Positions 36,800-45,721 of a stretch of 64,000 nt of DNA are shown here, piece by piece. The translations under genes were made by a program, and so were the position numbers. Positions within the stretch are counted from its first letter, which is position 1. The number at the start of each line of letters is the position of its first letter. Origin of the DNA: Rhizobium sp. SL86 (GTDB lineage Bacteria > Pseudomonadota > Alphaproteobacteria > Rhizobiales > Rhizobiaceae); contig NZ_JAPPRJ010000002.1 of NCBI RefSeq assembly GCF_026672545.1, positions 819,001-883,000 on the forward strand, in the 5' to 3' direction. A model generated the notes under the pieces. The model saw only the letters and a program-made list of their open reading frames with translations, ran no database searches and was not told where the DNA came from.

Positions 36800-38377
36800 A
36801 TGCAGACGGCTGTGAATTCAGCAACAGCAGACATGGGAACGAGGGCCGGCAGGACCGTCCAGACGCTTGCTTACCGGCTCGCCGGGAGCCCCCGCGCCAT
36901 CATCATCGTCTTTGCCGTGTACTTCCTCTTGCAGACGCTGATCCGGCTGTTCCTGCCGACGGCACTGCGGGTCGACGAGGCACAGCAGGTTCTGTTCCAG
37001 CAGTGGCTAGCCTTCGGTTATGACGCGCAGCCTCCGCTCTACAACTGGTATCAGCAGATCTTCTTTAGGCTGTTCGGAACAAGCCTTTTCGCCGTCGGCG
37101 CCGCCAAGAACCTCGTTCTGTTCCTGATCTTCTTTTTCTACATCAAGGCAGCAGAACTGATCCTCTCGGACAAGCGGCTGGTGGCGGTCGCGGCGTTTCT
37201 GTTGTTCGTCATTCCGCAGGTCTTCTGGCAGGCACAACGGGACCTGACCCACACGACGATGCTGATGCTGAGCGTCGCGATGCTCCTTTACCTCACGGCG
37301 CGCCTCTTCCGGGGACCCGGGACACTCGGTTACATCGGTATCGGCCTGTGCATCGGCATGGCACTCCTGTCGAAATACAACAGCCTGATCATCCTGCCAG
37401 CCATCCTCATGGCGGTCTGGCTTCACCCACAGGGACGTGAGCGCATCCTTGACCGTCGTTTTATTTTGTCGCTTGCGCTGGCATTTGCCTTATGTATCCC
37501 GCATGCCATCTGGCTTTTCCACAACCTCGATCTCGCCTCCGGAGTGACGTTGAGCCGAATGGCGGAAAATGCACCGGACGGACGGTTCTTCCAGGTGACC
37601 TTTGGCGTTGCAACCTTCATCGGCGGAGCGCTGGTGATTGTCTGCGTGCCGATGCTTCTGACGGCGCTGTCCTTGCTTGGCCTGAAACCGCGCGGCGACG
37701 GCGCGCCGGATCGGACCTGGTACCGCTTCTTCCGCACCTATTTCATCGCGATCACGCTCATCATGCTGCTGGTCATTGCAACGATGACGCTGACGGAAAT
37801 CCGCGACCGCTGGCTGCTTCCGCTGTTCTTGCCCTTGCCGCTGTTTATTGCGCTGTGGCTCGAGCAGCAGCGATTCAGCCTTGCCCGCCTCGTGCCACGT
37901 CTGGTCTCGGTCGCGCTGGCCACCATGCTGGTCGTCCCCGGCGCGCTCATCGCCTCGCAGCCACTGATGTCCCTGCTCGGGCTCAGGACCAGTTCCAACT
38001 ATGACTGGCAGAGTTTCGCCGACAAGTTCCGTGCCGACGAAAAGGTGGCGCCGGCGCTCATCGTCACCGGCGACTGGCGCACCGGCGGCAATCTGAGGTT
38101 CCTGTTCCAGGACACGCCGGTTGTGACCACCACCTATGACGACTTCACGCCACCGATCGACGCCTCGGGAGAGCGGCCAATCCTACTCGTGCAGACGACC
38201 GGAAAGGAAAAATTCCCGAAAATGCTCGAATGGCTGGAGAAGAACTACGGCCTTCGGCTGGCGCTTCCCGAGATCCGCTCACTCGACATGCCGATGTATT
38301 TCCCGACTGAAGGCGAATGGCTGCGCTTCCACTACACCGTCGTCCGACCGGTCGGTCTCGTGGCACCGAAACCCTGA
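36800..38377 (+). CDS. ArnT/PMT-like membrane glycosyltransferase (GT-C fold)
   Basis: This 525-residue protein has about 11 hydrophobic segments in its first 400 residues and a C-terminal periplasmic part. The first periplasmic loop carries the expected acidic site (ALRVDEAQQ), and QPPLYNWYQ follows, both typical of GT39/GT83 proteins such as ArnT. These enzymes move a sugar from an undecaprenyl or dolichyl phosphate carrier onto lipid A, protein or another lipid. It is monocistronic and converges with the ROK kinase gene. The acceptor is unknown; lipid A modification is one option. Confidence 0.85.
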   Translation: MQTAVNSATADMGTRAGRTVQTLAYRLAGSPRAIIIVFAVYFLLQTLIRLFLPTALRVDEAQQVLFQQWLAFGYDAQPPLYNWYQQIFFRLFGTSLFAVGAAKNLVLFLIFFFYIKAAELILSDKRLVAVAAFLLFVIPQVFWQAQRDLTHTTMLMLSVAMLLYLTARLFRGPGTLGYIGIGLCIGMALLSKYNSLIILPAILMAVWLHPQGRERILDRRFILSLALAFALCIPHAIWLFHNLDLASGVTLSRMAENAPDGRFFQVTFGVATFIGGALVIVCVPMLLTALSLLGLKPRGDGAPDRTWYRFFRTYFIAITLIMLLVIATMTLTEIRDRWLLPLFLPLPLFIALWLEQQRFSLARLVPRLVSVALATMLVVPGALIASQPLMSLLGLRTSSNYDWQSFADKFRADEKVAPALIVTGDWRTGGNLRFLFQDTPVVTTTYDDFTPPIDASGERPILLVQTTGKEKFPKMLEWLEKNYGLRLALPEIRSLDMPMYFPTEGEWLRFHYTVVRPVGLVAPKP

Positions 38378-38410
38378 CCGTGCCGCCCCTCGGGCAGGTT
38401 CTGCCAGGCG

Positions 38411-39316
38411 TCAACCGGCCTTGAGGCCGAGGAGCGCCGCACCGATCAGTCCGGGCTCCACGGTGCATTCAGCCTTCACCACGAGCGGCCGGTCGAAGCG
38501 GCGCAGGATGCGGCTGCGCACCGCGGCATCGATCGCTTCAAGCAGAGGTTCGGCATTGGACAACCCGCCGCCGACCGGAATGATGGTCGTTCCCGTGACA
38601 TTGGCAACCAGCGCCAGCGGGCCTGCCAGAACATCGACATAGACATCGATCGTCCGGCTCGCCGCGGCATCCCCCACCTCCCAGGCCGCAACAATCTCTT
38701 CGCTGGTCTGCGTCGCCCCATGCAGATGCGCATGCAGTTTTTCCATGCCGCGGGCGCTGCAGACGGCATCGATGCAGCCGGTCAGCCCACATCCGCATTG
38801 AAAGCGCGGCAGGCGTGCCGGCGGATGGCCGGCTTCGGTCGCGGCGACCGGGCCATGGCCCCATTCGCCGGCAAACCCGCCCTCGCGGTTGATGAGCTGC
38901 CCGTCGATCACCAACCCGCCGCCGACGCCGGTTCCGAGGATCACGCCGAAGACGACGCGGTGGCCGCGCCCGGCGCCAATCCCGGCTTCCGCCAGCACGA
39001 AACAATCCGCATCATTGGCCACGAGAACCGGAAGGCCAAGGGCGGCCTCCAGATCCTGCCTGAGCGGCCGGCCATGAATGCAGGGCACATTGGCAACGAC
39101 GGCGCGACCGGTATCCGGATCGATGATGCCGGCGATCGAGAGCGCTAAGCGCTCGGGCCGTTCGTCCGCCTCGTCGATCACCGATTGCAGCACGGCCACA
39201 AAAGCGTCGAAGTCATGGATCGGCGTCGGCTGCCGCGGCACGGGGCGCACATCCTCCACCGCATAGGCGAGCGCCCCCTTGATCGCCGTGCCACCGATAT
39301 CGAAACAGACGATCAT
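38411..39316 (-). CDS. ROK-family sugar kinase, probably N-acetylglucosamine kinase
   Basis: This 301-residue cytoplasmic kinase has the ATP-binding motif FDIGGTAIKGA at its start, the catalytic Asp in VANDADCFVLAEA, the second phosphate motif GVILGTGVGGGLV and a zinc-binding Cys cluster (FQCGCGLTGCID). The family is ROK/NagK. It is the last gene of the minus-strand nag block, overlapping nagA by 4 bases, so the substrate is probably GlcNAc or a related amino sugar. Confidence 0.88.
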   Translation of the reverse strand: MIVCFDIGGTAIKGALAYAVEDVRPVPRQPTPIHDFDAFVAVLQSVIDEADERPERLALSIAGIIDPDTGRAVVANVPCIHGRPLRQDLEAALGLPVLVANDADCFVLAEAGIGAGRGHRVVFGVILGTGVGGGLVIDGQLINREGGFAGEWGHGPVAATEAGHPPARLPRFQCGCGLTGCIDAVCSARGMEKLHAHLHGATQTSEEIVAAWEVGDAAASRTIDVYVDVLAGPLALVANVTGTTIIPVGGGLSNAEPLLEAIDAAVRSRILRRFDRPLVVKAECTVEPGLIGAALLGLKAG

Positions 39317-40497
39317 GATGCTGCCATCCGGTCCGTAAGATCGCGTCCCGCCACAAGCTTACCGCCGATAAAGGTCGAATGCAGGCTCAGTGCGGTATCG
39401 AGCACCACCATATCCGCATCGAAACCGGGCTTCAGCAGGCCTTTCGTCGTCGCAGCGATCGCCTCCGCCGGATAACGCGAGGCCATCCGCAGCGCCTCGA
39501 TCAGGGACACGCCCAACCGTTCATGGGTGAAGCGCACGCAGGACAGCATGTCGATATCGGCGCCCGCCAGCGTTCCGTCCGCAAGCGTCAGCCGCCCGCC
39601 GCGGCGGAAAACCTGCCGGCCGTTCAATTCGAATCCGTCATCCTCCGTGCCAATGGTCGACATGGCATCCGTCACGAGGAAAATGCGGGCCGGACCGTTT
39701 TTTGCCCGCAGCGCCACGCGCATGGCCACCGGATCGACGTGGAAACCGTCGGCGATCAGGCCGCAGAAGATGCGGCCATCATCGAGTGCCGCGCCGACGA
39801 CACCCGGCTCGCGGTTGCCCATCTGGCTCATCGCGTTGAAAAGATGCGTCACCATGGTGACGCCGGCTTCCGTATAAGGCGCGACCATGGAAGCCACGAC
39901 ATCGGTGTGGCCGAGGCTGACGACATACCCCGCCTCTTTCAGCCGCGACACCTGTTCCGGCGTCACGCTTTCCGGCGCAATGGTGGTGAGCGCCTGGCCG
40001 AACGTGCCCGACGCCGCACAGAGAGCGGAAAGATCCGCCTCCTCCATCGGCCGGATCAGGGTCGGGTCATGCGTGCCCTTGCGGGCGAGCGACAGATGCG
40101 GCCCTTCGAGGTGCAGGCCGAGATAGCCGGGGATGTGGCCGGCAAAAGCATCGCGTCCGGCTGCCAGTGCCGTGTCACGAATCTGAGGCGTATCGGTGAT
40201 CAACGTCACCATCACCGAGGTCGTGCCGTAGGCGGCATGCGCCCGGCAGATGGTAGCGATCCCGGAGACGGTCGGATCGTTGTTGAACAACACGCCGCCG
40301 CCGCCATTGACCTGCAGATCGACAAAACCCGGCGCCACCAGCGCATCCCCCACATCCAGGGTCCGATAGCCGTCCGGCACCTCCTGCCGCGGCACGATGT
40401 TCGTCACACGGCCACCGTCGATCAGCACCGCATGCTCATGCCACAGCTGGTCGCCGTCAAAGATACGCTGGCTGACAAGCGCTAAAGGCTCGGTCAT
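39313..40497 (-). CDS. nagA: N-acetylglucosamine-6-phosphate deacetylase
   Basis: This 394-residue amidohydrolase removes acetate from GlcNAc-6-phosphate. Family motifs are PGFVDLQVNGGGG near 53-65, the metal-binding Glu in LHLEGPHLS, His in LGHTDV and THLFNAMSQM, and the catalytic Asp in LVTDAMSTIG. Length is typical. It overlaps both neighbours by 4 bases (SIS protein upstream, ROK kinase downstream). Confidence 0.94.
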   Translation of the reverse strand: MTEPLALVSQRIFDGDQLWHEHAVLIDGGRVTNIVPRQEVPDGYRTLDVGDALVAPGFVDLQVNGGGGVLFNNDPTVSGIATICRAHAAYGTTSVMVTLITDTPQIRDTALAAGRDAFAGHIPGYLGLHLEGPHLSLARKGTHDPTLIRPMEEADLSALCAASGTFGQALTTIAPESVTPEQVSRLKEAGYVVSLGHTDVVASMVAPYTEAGVTMVTHLFNAMSQMGNREPGVVGAALDDGRIFCGLIADGFHVDPVAMRVALRAKNGPARIFLVTDAMSTIGTEDDGFELNGRQVFRRGGRLTLADGTLAGADIDMLSCVRFTHERLGVSLIEALRMASRYPAEAIAATTKGLLKPGFDADMVVLDTALSLHSTFIGGKLVAGRDLTDRMAAS

Positions 40498-41522
40498 TGG
40501 GTCACGGTCACTTTCTGAAGTGCTGCGGGTTTATCAGGGTTGAAGCCCCTAAGACGGGAGAGCTGTTCGACCATCCCGTAATAGGGGATGATCAGGCAAA
40601 GCGCATCCGTCAAGGGATGGCCCGTTGCCACGAAGGGAAGTTTTGCCGGCCCCTGCCCGCTGGCCAGCTGCGAGGTTGCGTAAACGGCAGCGTTCTTCTC
40701 CACCAGTTTCGATGCGGTCGCGACGATCGAGGTTTCCGCCTTGTCGCGCGCCGCAAAGGCAATCACCGGGAAAGCGGCGGCCACCAGCGAGACCGGGCCA
40801 TGCAGCACTTCCGCCGAGGAATAGGCCTCCGCGTGCAGCTCACAGGTCTCCTTGCACTTCAAGGCGGCTTCCGAAGCGATGGCCAGCGAGGGGCCCCGGC
40901 CCAGCATGTAAAGCGAATCCGCAGCCACGAGGGTATCGATCACCGCACTCCAGTCGAGCGACAGCGCCTCGGCAAAATGCTGCGGCAGCGCGTTAACTGC
41001 CTGCTTCAGGTTCGCATCGTCCTTCCAGTGGGCAAGGACGGCAAGGCCTGCCACGATGGAATTGACGAAGGATTTCGTTGCCGCGACGGCAATTTCCTTG
41101 CCGGCATCGACATTGATCGCAAGGCTTGCGGCGACACTCAGCGGCGACGGCACGGTGTTGGCCAGCGCGATCGTCAGCGCCCCACCATCGACCGCAGCCT
41201 TGGCGAGCGCCACGATGTCCGGGCTTGCACCGGACTGCGAAACGGCAATCGCCGCCCCTCGCGCAAGGCGCAGCGGCGCGCCATAGATCGAAGCCAGCGA
41301 CGGGCCGAGCGAGGCCACCGGCAGGCCGAGCTCCAGCTCGATCGCATATTTCAGGAAATGCGCCGCGTGATCGGAGGAACCGCGCGCGATGGTGACGACC
41401 ACGGCCGGATCCCGCTCGCGCAGGGCCTTGCCGGCAGCCTCCAGCGCCTCCGCCTGATCGTTCAGAAGTCGCGCGGCCACATGCGGGATCTCGTCGATCT
41501 CCTGTCGCATGATCGATGTCAT
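40494..41522 (-). CDS. SIS-domain aminosugar isomerase/deaminase (GlmS-like, NagB-II type)
   Basis: This 342-residue protein consists of two SIS sugar-phosphate isomerase domains without the glutaminase half of GlmS. Sugar-phosphate contacts are visible in IARGSSDHAAHF and AVSQSGASPDIV in the first domain, and in GRGPSLAIASEAALKCKE in the second. In proteobacteria lacking classical NagB, such proteins deaminate glucosamine-6-phosphate to fructose-6-phosphate. Its place between the GntR regulator and nagA supports that role; AgaS-type galactosamine deamination is an alternative. Confidence 0.9.
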   Translation of the reverse strand: MTSIMRQEIDEIPHVAARLLNDQAEALEAAGKALRERDPAVVVTIARGSSDHAAHFLKYAIELELGLPVASLGPSLASIYGAPLRLARGAAIAVSQSGASPDIVALAKAAVDGGALTIALANTVPSPLSVAASLAINVDAGKEIAVAATKSFVNSIVAGLAVLAHWKDDANLKQAVNALPQHFAEALSLDWSAVIDTLVAADSLYMLGRGPSLAIASEAALKCKETCELHAEAYSSAEVLHGPVSLVAAAFPVIAFAARDKAETSIVATASKLVEKNAAVYATSQLASGQGPAKLPFVATGHPLTDALCLIIPYYGMVEQLSRLRGFNPDKPAALQKVTVTQ

Positions 41523-41552
41523 GAGAGTCTAAGCCTTTCCATGCTGTCGGCA

Positions 41553-42305
41553 TCAACTGCCGATGGTGAGTTCCGCAACGAGATCATAGGCGTCGCTGCG
41601 ATAAAGAGCGGTCGAGACTTCCATCACCCGACCGGAGTCCAGATAGGCGATGCGCTGAACGCTAAGCGCAGCAGATCCGGGCGGCACACCCAGCAATTCC
41701 GTCTCGTCTTCCTTGAGCAGAACGGCCGAGATACGCTGATTGGCACGCACGGGCCGGATGTTGCGGCTGAGCAGCGCCTGGTAGAGCGAATTCTCAACAC
41801 CGTCCGGGTCCGGCAGGATGTCGTCCGGCAGGCTGGTGCGCTCCAGCGCAATCGCCATGTCGTTGGCGGTGCGCAGACGAACAAGCCGGGCGACCCTCGC
41901 CTGCCCGGCAAGGCCGAGCGTCATCGTTTCTTCCGGCGTCGGATGAAACAGCCCACGGTCCAGCCAGCGCGACCCGGCCACCATGCCGCGCCGGCGCATG
42001 TCTTCGGAAAACGAGGTCAGCCGCGTCAGCGGTTGCTGCATGCGCGGCACCGGCTTGACGACGAAGGTGCCGGAGCCGCGGCGGCGTACCAGAAGCCCTT
42101 CATCCACCAGTTCATCGATTGCCTTGCGCACCGTGACCCGCGATATGGCGGCGGCATCGGCAATGTCGCGTTCCGCCGGCAGCGCATCACCATGCTTCAG
42201 CCGACCATCGGACATGGCCTGCTCGATCATCTTCTTCAGCTTCACATACAAGGGGCCACCGCGGACCGCCTGCAATTGCGACAGGGGAAGCGCATTTTCA
42301 TTCAT
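41553..42305 (-). CDS. GntR-family (HutC/UTRA) regulator of the amino-sugar locus
   Basis: This 250-residue protein has an N-terminal winged helix (AERDIADAAAISRVTVRKAI, wing GLLVRRRGSGTFVVKP) and a C-terminal UTRA domain. It resembles NagQ/NagR/DasR-type regulators, which sense phosphorylated amino sugars. I chose the ATG at 42305 because the conserved domain begins ~20 residues after it; the longer frame adds 44 low-quality residues. It is the first gene of the minus-strand nag operon and faces the divergent ABC operon. Three TTGGTAT-like half-sites lie in the shared intergenic region. Confidence 0.88.
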   Translation of the reverse strand: MNENALPLSQLQAVRGGPLYVKLKKMIEQAMSDGRLKHGDALPAERDIADAAAISRVTVRKAIDELVDEGLLVRRRGSGTFVVKPVPRMQQPLTRLTSFSEDMRRRGMVAGSRWLDRGLFHPTPEETMTLGLAGQARVARLVRLRTANDMAIALERTSLPDDILPDPDGVENSLYQALLSRNIRPVRANQRISAVLLKEDETELLGVPPGSAALSVQRIAYLDSGRVMEVSTALYRSDAYDLVAELTIGS

Positions 42306-42758
42306 CGGCCGCCCTCGCGCCCGCCGCGCACAGGCCCTCGCGCCACCAAGGCGGCATGCGTTTTCCAGAAATGCAGGCTGAGCGTCATCGTGCGGAACCC
42401 CTCCAGGTGAGCGCGGAAAATACCAATATGGCTCCACAGACGCAATTGGTTTTAGAGTTGGGTCAGCACAAATCCCAATGCAGAAATTTTTGCGGTTGTT
42501 TTTCAGCTGTTTATCAAATCAGCGCAACAAATGACGATCTGCATGCTGGACGATTGGCATTCGTTTGGTATTAATTATTAACAATCAGCCTGGCTCCGGT
42601 TGTCTCTTGCCGCACAGCAGAGGTGGCGCACAAGTCGCCTCTGCGTTCTGAAAATGAATTTCATCACATCGCGGATTTTCCGCTTTTCAGGTTGACGCGG
42701 CGGCACAACTGAAACAGTCTGTGAAAAATAATTACGAAAAACGGGGAACTGATCGTCA
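42306..42758. promoter_or_regulatory. Divergent nag/ABC control region with GntR-like half-sites
   Basis: This gene-free 453-base region is AT-rich between 42415 and 42600. Half-sites related to TTGGTAT occur at 42420-42426 (as ATACCAA), 42446-42452 (TTGGTTT) and 42565-42571 (TTGGTAT). The first two face each other across 19 bases. Known GntR regulators of amino-sugar genes bind palindromes of the TTGGT..ACCAA type, so these are plausible operators for the GntR protein at 41553. A plus-strand promoter and leader precede 42759. Confidence 0.45.
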
Positions 42759-43940
42759 ATGAAGGTCGCCATCATCGGGTTGGGCTTCCGCCTGGGCTAT
42801 CTGGGCCAGGTGTTCAGCCAAATGGATCCGAATTTCGAGATCGTCGGCTACGTCGACCCGGCACCCGCCGGCATGGATCGGCTGAAGGAGGCCGGCGTTT
42901 CGCCCGGTCGCGCCTACGAAACGCCGGAAGCGCTGATTGCCGCAGAGACCTTCGACCTGCTGATGATCGGCTCGCCGAACCATCTGCATCTCGAACACAT
43001 CCGCATCGGACTCGAAGCAGGCCTTACGGTCTTTACCGAGAAACCCATTGTCATCTCGATCGAAGAGAGTTTTGCACTCGCCACGCTGCTCAACCGCTAC
43101 GGTCACGACCGGCTGCTCGTCGGGCTCGTCTTGCGTTATTCGCCGCTCTACCGCGATCTGCGCGAGGCACAGGCGAACGGTCTGCTCGGCGACGTCGCCT
43201 CGATCGAAGCCTCCGAACACATCGCCCCTTATCATGGCGCCTTCTTCATGCGCGACTGGCGCCGCTACAGCAGTTATGCCGGCGGCTTCATGCTGGAGAA
43301 GTGCTGCCACGACCTCGATCTCTACAACGGCGTCATGGCATCACGCCCGCGTTTCGTCGCAAGCTTCGGCGGACGCAAGAGCTTCGTACCCAGCAATGCG
43401 CCGCAGCAGGCAGGCGTCAACGATCTCGAGGTCTATCACCGCAAGCCGAGCGGTTGGATGGGCGCCGACAAGGTGTTCGACAGCGACGGCGACATCATCG
43501 ACTACCAGACCGCGATCGTCGAATACGAATCCGGCGCCTCGATGACCTTCCACACCAATCTGAACGTGCCGGACGAGTTCCGCCGCTTCTGTGTAATCGG
43601 TTCGAAGGGCATGGCGGAGGGCGATTTTGTCCGCGGTTTCCTCGACGTCCACGATGCCCATAGCAGCGAAAAGCTGATCTCCAACACCTATTCCGCCCCG
43701 TCTGCTTCCTCGCATCATTACGGCGCGGATGAGCAGATGGCTGCCGATGTGCTGGCCCACATGCAGACCGGTACGGCACTTCCCGTCTCGGCGCTCGATG
43801 CGATCGAAGCCGGCATTCTGGCGCTTGCCATGGACGAGGCACGTAACGGCCGCAAGGTCGTCGATCTCGCACCCGTCTGGGAGCGGTACGATGCCTGCCT
43901 GCATGGCACATCCGCCTCACGTCAGGCGAAGACGGCCTGA
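42759..43940 (+). CDS. Gfo/Idh/MocA-family NAD(P)-dependent oxidoreductase
   Basis: This 393-residue protein has an N-terminal Rossmann fold (VAIIGLGFRLGYLG), the conserved EKPI motif near residue 94, and the C-terminal substrate domain with the catalytic His region MLEKCCHDLDLYNG. Such enzymes oxidise or reduce sugars, inositols, or UDP- and amino-sugar derivatives. It leads the plus-strand operon and is 12 bases from the first permease gene, so it probably acts on the imported sugar before it enters the nag route. The substrate is unknown. Confidence 0.87.
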   Translation: MKVAIIGLGFRLGYLGQVFSQMDPNFEIVGYVDPAPAGMDRLKEAGVSPGRAYETPEALIAAETFDLLMIGSPNHLHLEHIRIGLEAGLTVFTEKPIVISIEESFALATLLNRYGHDRLLVGLVLRYSPLYRDLREAQANGLLGDVASIEASEHIAPYHGAFFMRDWRRYSSYAGGFMLEKCCHDLDLYNGVMASRPRFVASFGGRKSFVPSNAPQQAGVNDLEVYHRKPSGWMGADKVFDSDGDIIDYQTAIVEYESGASMTFHTNLNVPDEFRRFCVIGSKGMAEGDFVRGFLDVHDAHSSEKLISNTYSAPSASSHHYGADEQMAADVLAHMQTGTALPVSALDAIEAGILALAMDEARNGRKVVDLAPVWERYDACLHGTSASRQAKTA

Positions 43941-43952
43941 GGAGGCGCCAAG

Positions 43953-44837
43953 ATGCACGCCAAACGCAGCGCCGTCCTGTTTGCCTGGATCCTTTTGGCG
44001 CCGGCACTTCTGTATGTCTGCGCCATCGTCGCCTATCCGCTGGTCGATACCTTCATCCTCTCGTTTACCGATGCTTCGCTGAAGAAGACGACCAACTGGG
44101 TGGGCTGGGCCAATTACGACAAGATCTTCAACGAGACCTTTGCCGAGGTCATCATCCGCACCTTCGTGTGGACCTTCTTTTCTGTCGCCATCAAGATGAT
44201 CATCGGCACCTTCGGCGCGACGATGTTGAATGCCGCAGTCCCCGGCCGCGCACTGTTTCGCGTGCTCACCATGCCGCCGTGGATCGTGCCGATGGCGATC
44301 GGCATCTTCATGTGGGGCTGGATGTATAACGGCCAGTTCGGCATGATCTCCGGTCTTTTGCAGCGCTTCGGCATCGTGGATGGCCCGGTCGCTTTCCTGG
44401 CGCACGGTTCCACTGCCTTCTGGGCAACCGTCATCACCGATGTCTGGATCGGCGTGCCGATGGTGACGCTCTACATGCTGGCCGCCATGCAGGCGATCCC
44501 GCAGGATCTCTATGAAGCCGCCTGGACGGATGGCGCCGGCCGTTTCTACCGCTTCCGCCGCATCACGCTGCCGCTTCTGGTGCCGTCGATGATCACCATG
44601 TCGATGTTGTCGCTGATCGCGACCTTCAATTCCTTCGACATCATCTGGATCCTCACCCAGGGCGGCCCGAACGGCGAAACCACGACGATGATCATCGATA
44701 CCTATCGCACCGCAATTGGGTCGAAGAAATACGGCGAAGGCGCAGCGCGCGCGGTGCTGATCTGCATTTTCCTGTCGATCTTCTGCCTTTGTTATTTCCG
44801 CGTCACCAGCAGGCTTGCCTCGGGAGAGAAGCAATGA
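43953..44837 (+). CDS. Sugar ABC transporter permease (MalF/UgpA type)
   Basis: This 294-residue inner-membrane protein has six predicted helices and the CUT1 permease EAA loop (LYEAAWTDGAGRFYRFRRITLPLL, about 187-210). It pairs with the next gene product. It has the family ribosome-binding site (gagg) in a 12-base gap and overlaps the next gene by 4 bases. It belongs to an importer with the binding protein at 45722 and the ATPase at 47059. Confidence 0.93.
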   Translation: MHAKRSAVLFAWILLAPALLYVCAIVAYPLVDTFILSFTDASLKKTTNWVGWANYDKIFNETFAEVIIRTFVWTFFSVAIKMIIGTFGATMLNAAVPGRALFRVLTMPPWIVPMAIGIFMWGWMYNGQFGMISGLLQRFGIVDGPVAFLAHGSTAFWATVITDVWIGVPMVTLYMLAAMQAIPQDLYEAAWTDGAGRFYRFRRITLPLLVPSMITMSMLSLIATFNSFDIIWILTQGGPNGETTTMIIDTYRTAIGSKKYGEGAARAVLICIFLSIFCLCYFRVTSRLASGEKQ

Positions 44838-45694
44838 GAGAGCCAGCCCAGTTGATCAACCGCTACCGCTGGTACGAGATCGTCGGCATTTATTGCGGCA
44901 TCGCGGTTTTCCTTACCTTCGTACTGGCACCTTTCGTCGAAGGTTTCCTCGTTTCGCTGAAACCGCTCAGCCAGCTGTTTTCCTCACCCTACCGGTTCAT
45001 TCCGGAAAACGGCTCGTTTGAAGCCTATCGGACCATGTGGGAAAGCGTGCCGGGTTTTGCCCGCTACATCTTCAACTCCTTCTTTATCTCGACGATCGTG
45101 ACGACCGTCGTGTTGTGCATGGTGGTGCCTGCGGCCTATGCCTTTGCTCGGTTCGAGTTCAAGGGGCGCGGCACGCTGCTTGCGGCCTTCTTGGCCGTCA
45201 ACATGTTCTCCGGCGCGGTCCTGCTGATCCCGCTTTTCCGGCTGATGCGCACACTCGGCGTGCTGAACACCTATTTCGCCATGATCGTGCCGGGCGTTGC
45301 CTTCCTCATTCCGTCCGCCATCTGGCTGTTGCGCACTTACATGATGCGCATTCCGCGCGAACTCGACGAGGCCGCCTATGTGGATGGTGCGAGCCACTTC
45401 TACACGCTGCGCCGGGTCATCCTGCCGATTGCCATGCCGGGCATCACCGTGGTCGCCATCACCACCTTCATCGGTTCCTACGCCCAGCAGTTCATCTTCG
45501 CGCTGACCTTCAATGCCAAGAGCGAATACATGCCTTTGCCGGTCGGGCTGTTTGCCTATTTCGGCCGCCAGGAAGTGGTCTGGAACGAGTTGATGGCGGC
45601 GAGTTTCGTCGGCATCGCGCCCGCCATGATCGTGATCTTCTTCCTGCAACGTTATCTCGTCAGCGGGCTGACCGCCGGCGCGGTGAAACAATAA
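44834..45694 (+). CDS. Sugar ABC transporter permease (MalG/UgpE type)
   Basis: This 286-residue inner-membrane protein has six helices and the EAA loop ELDEAAYVDGASHFYTLRRV near 176-195. The ATG at 44834 overlaps the previous stop codon; the longer frame shadows the upstream permease. It forms a heterodimeric channel with the preceding permease. Confidence 0.93.
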   Translation: MREPAQLINRYRWYEIVGIYCGIAVFLTFVLAPFVEGFLVSLKPLSQLFSSPYRFIPENGSFEAYRTMWESVPGFARYIFNSFFISTIVTTVVLCMVVPAAYAFARFEFKGRGTLLAAFLAVNMFSGAVLLIPLFRLMRTLGVLNTYFAMIVPGVAFLIPSAIWLLRTYMMRIPRELDEAAYVDGASHFYTLRRVILPIAMPGITVVAITTFIGSYAQQFIFALTFNAKSEYMPLPVGLFAYFGRQEVVWNELMAASFVGIAPAMIVIFFLQRYLVSGLTAGAVKQ

Positions 45695-45721
45695 ACAACC
45701 TCTAAGAATGGGAGCATAACC

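Noticed and set aside
36625..37023. 132-codon plus-strand ORF before the ArnT-like gene
   Set aside because: It runs out of phase through the start of the membrane glycosyltransferase; its second half is Arg/His-rich shadow sequence.
40497..42410. 637-codon plus-strand ORF antisense to the SIS and GntR genes
   Set aside because: It spans two separate conserved genes and shows only shadow composition.
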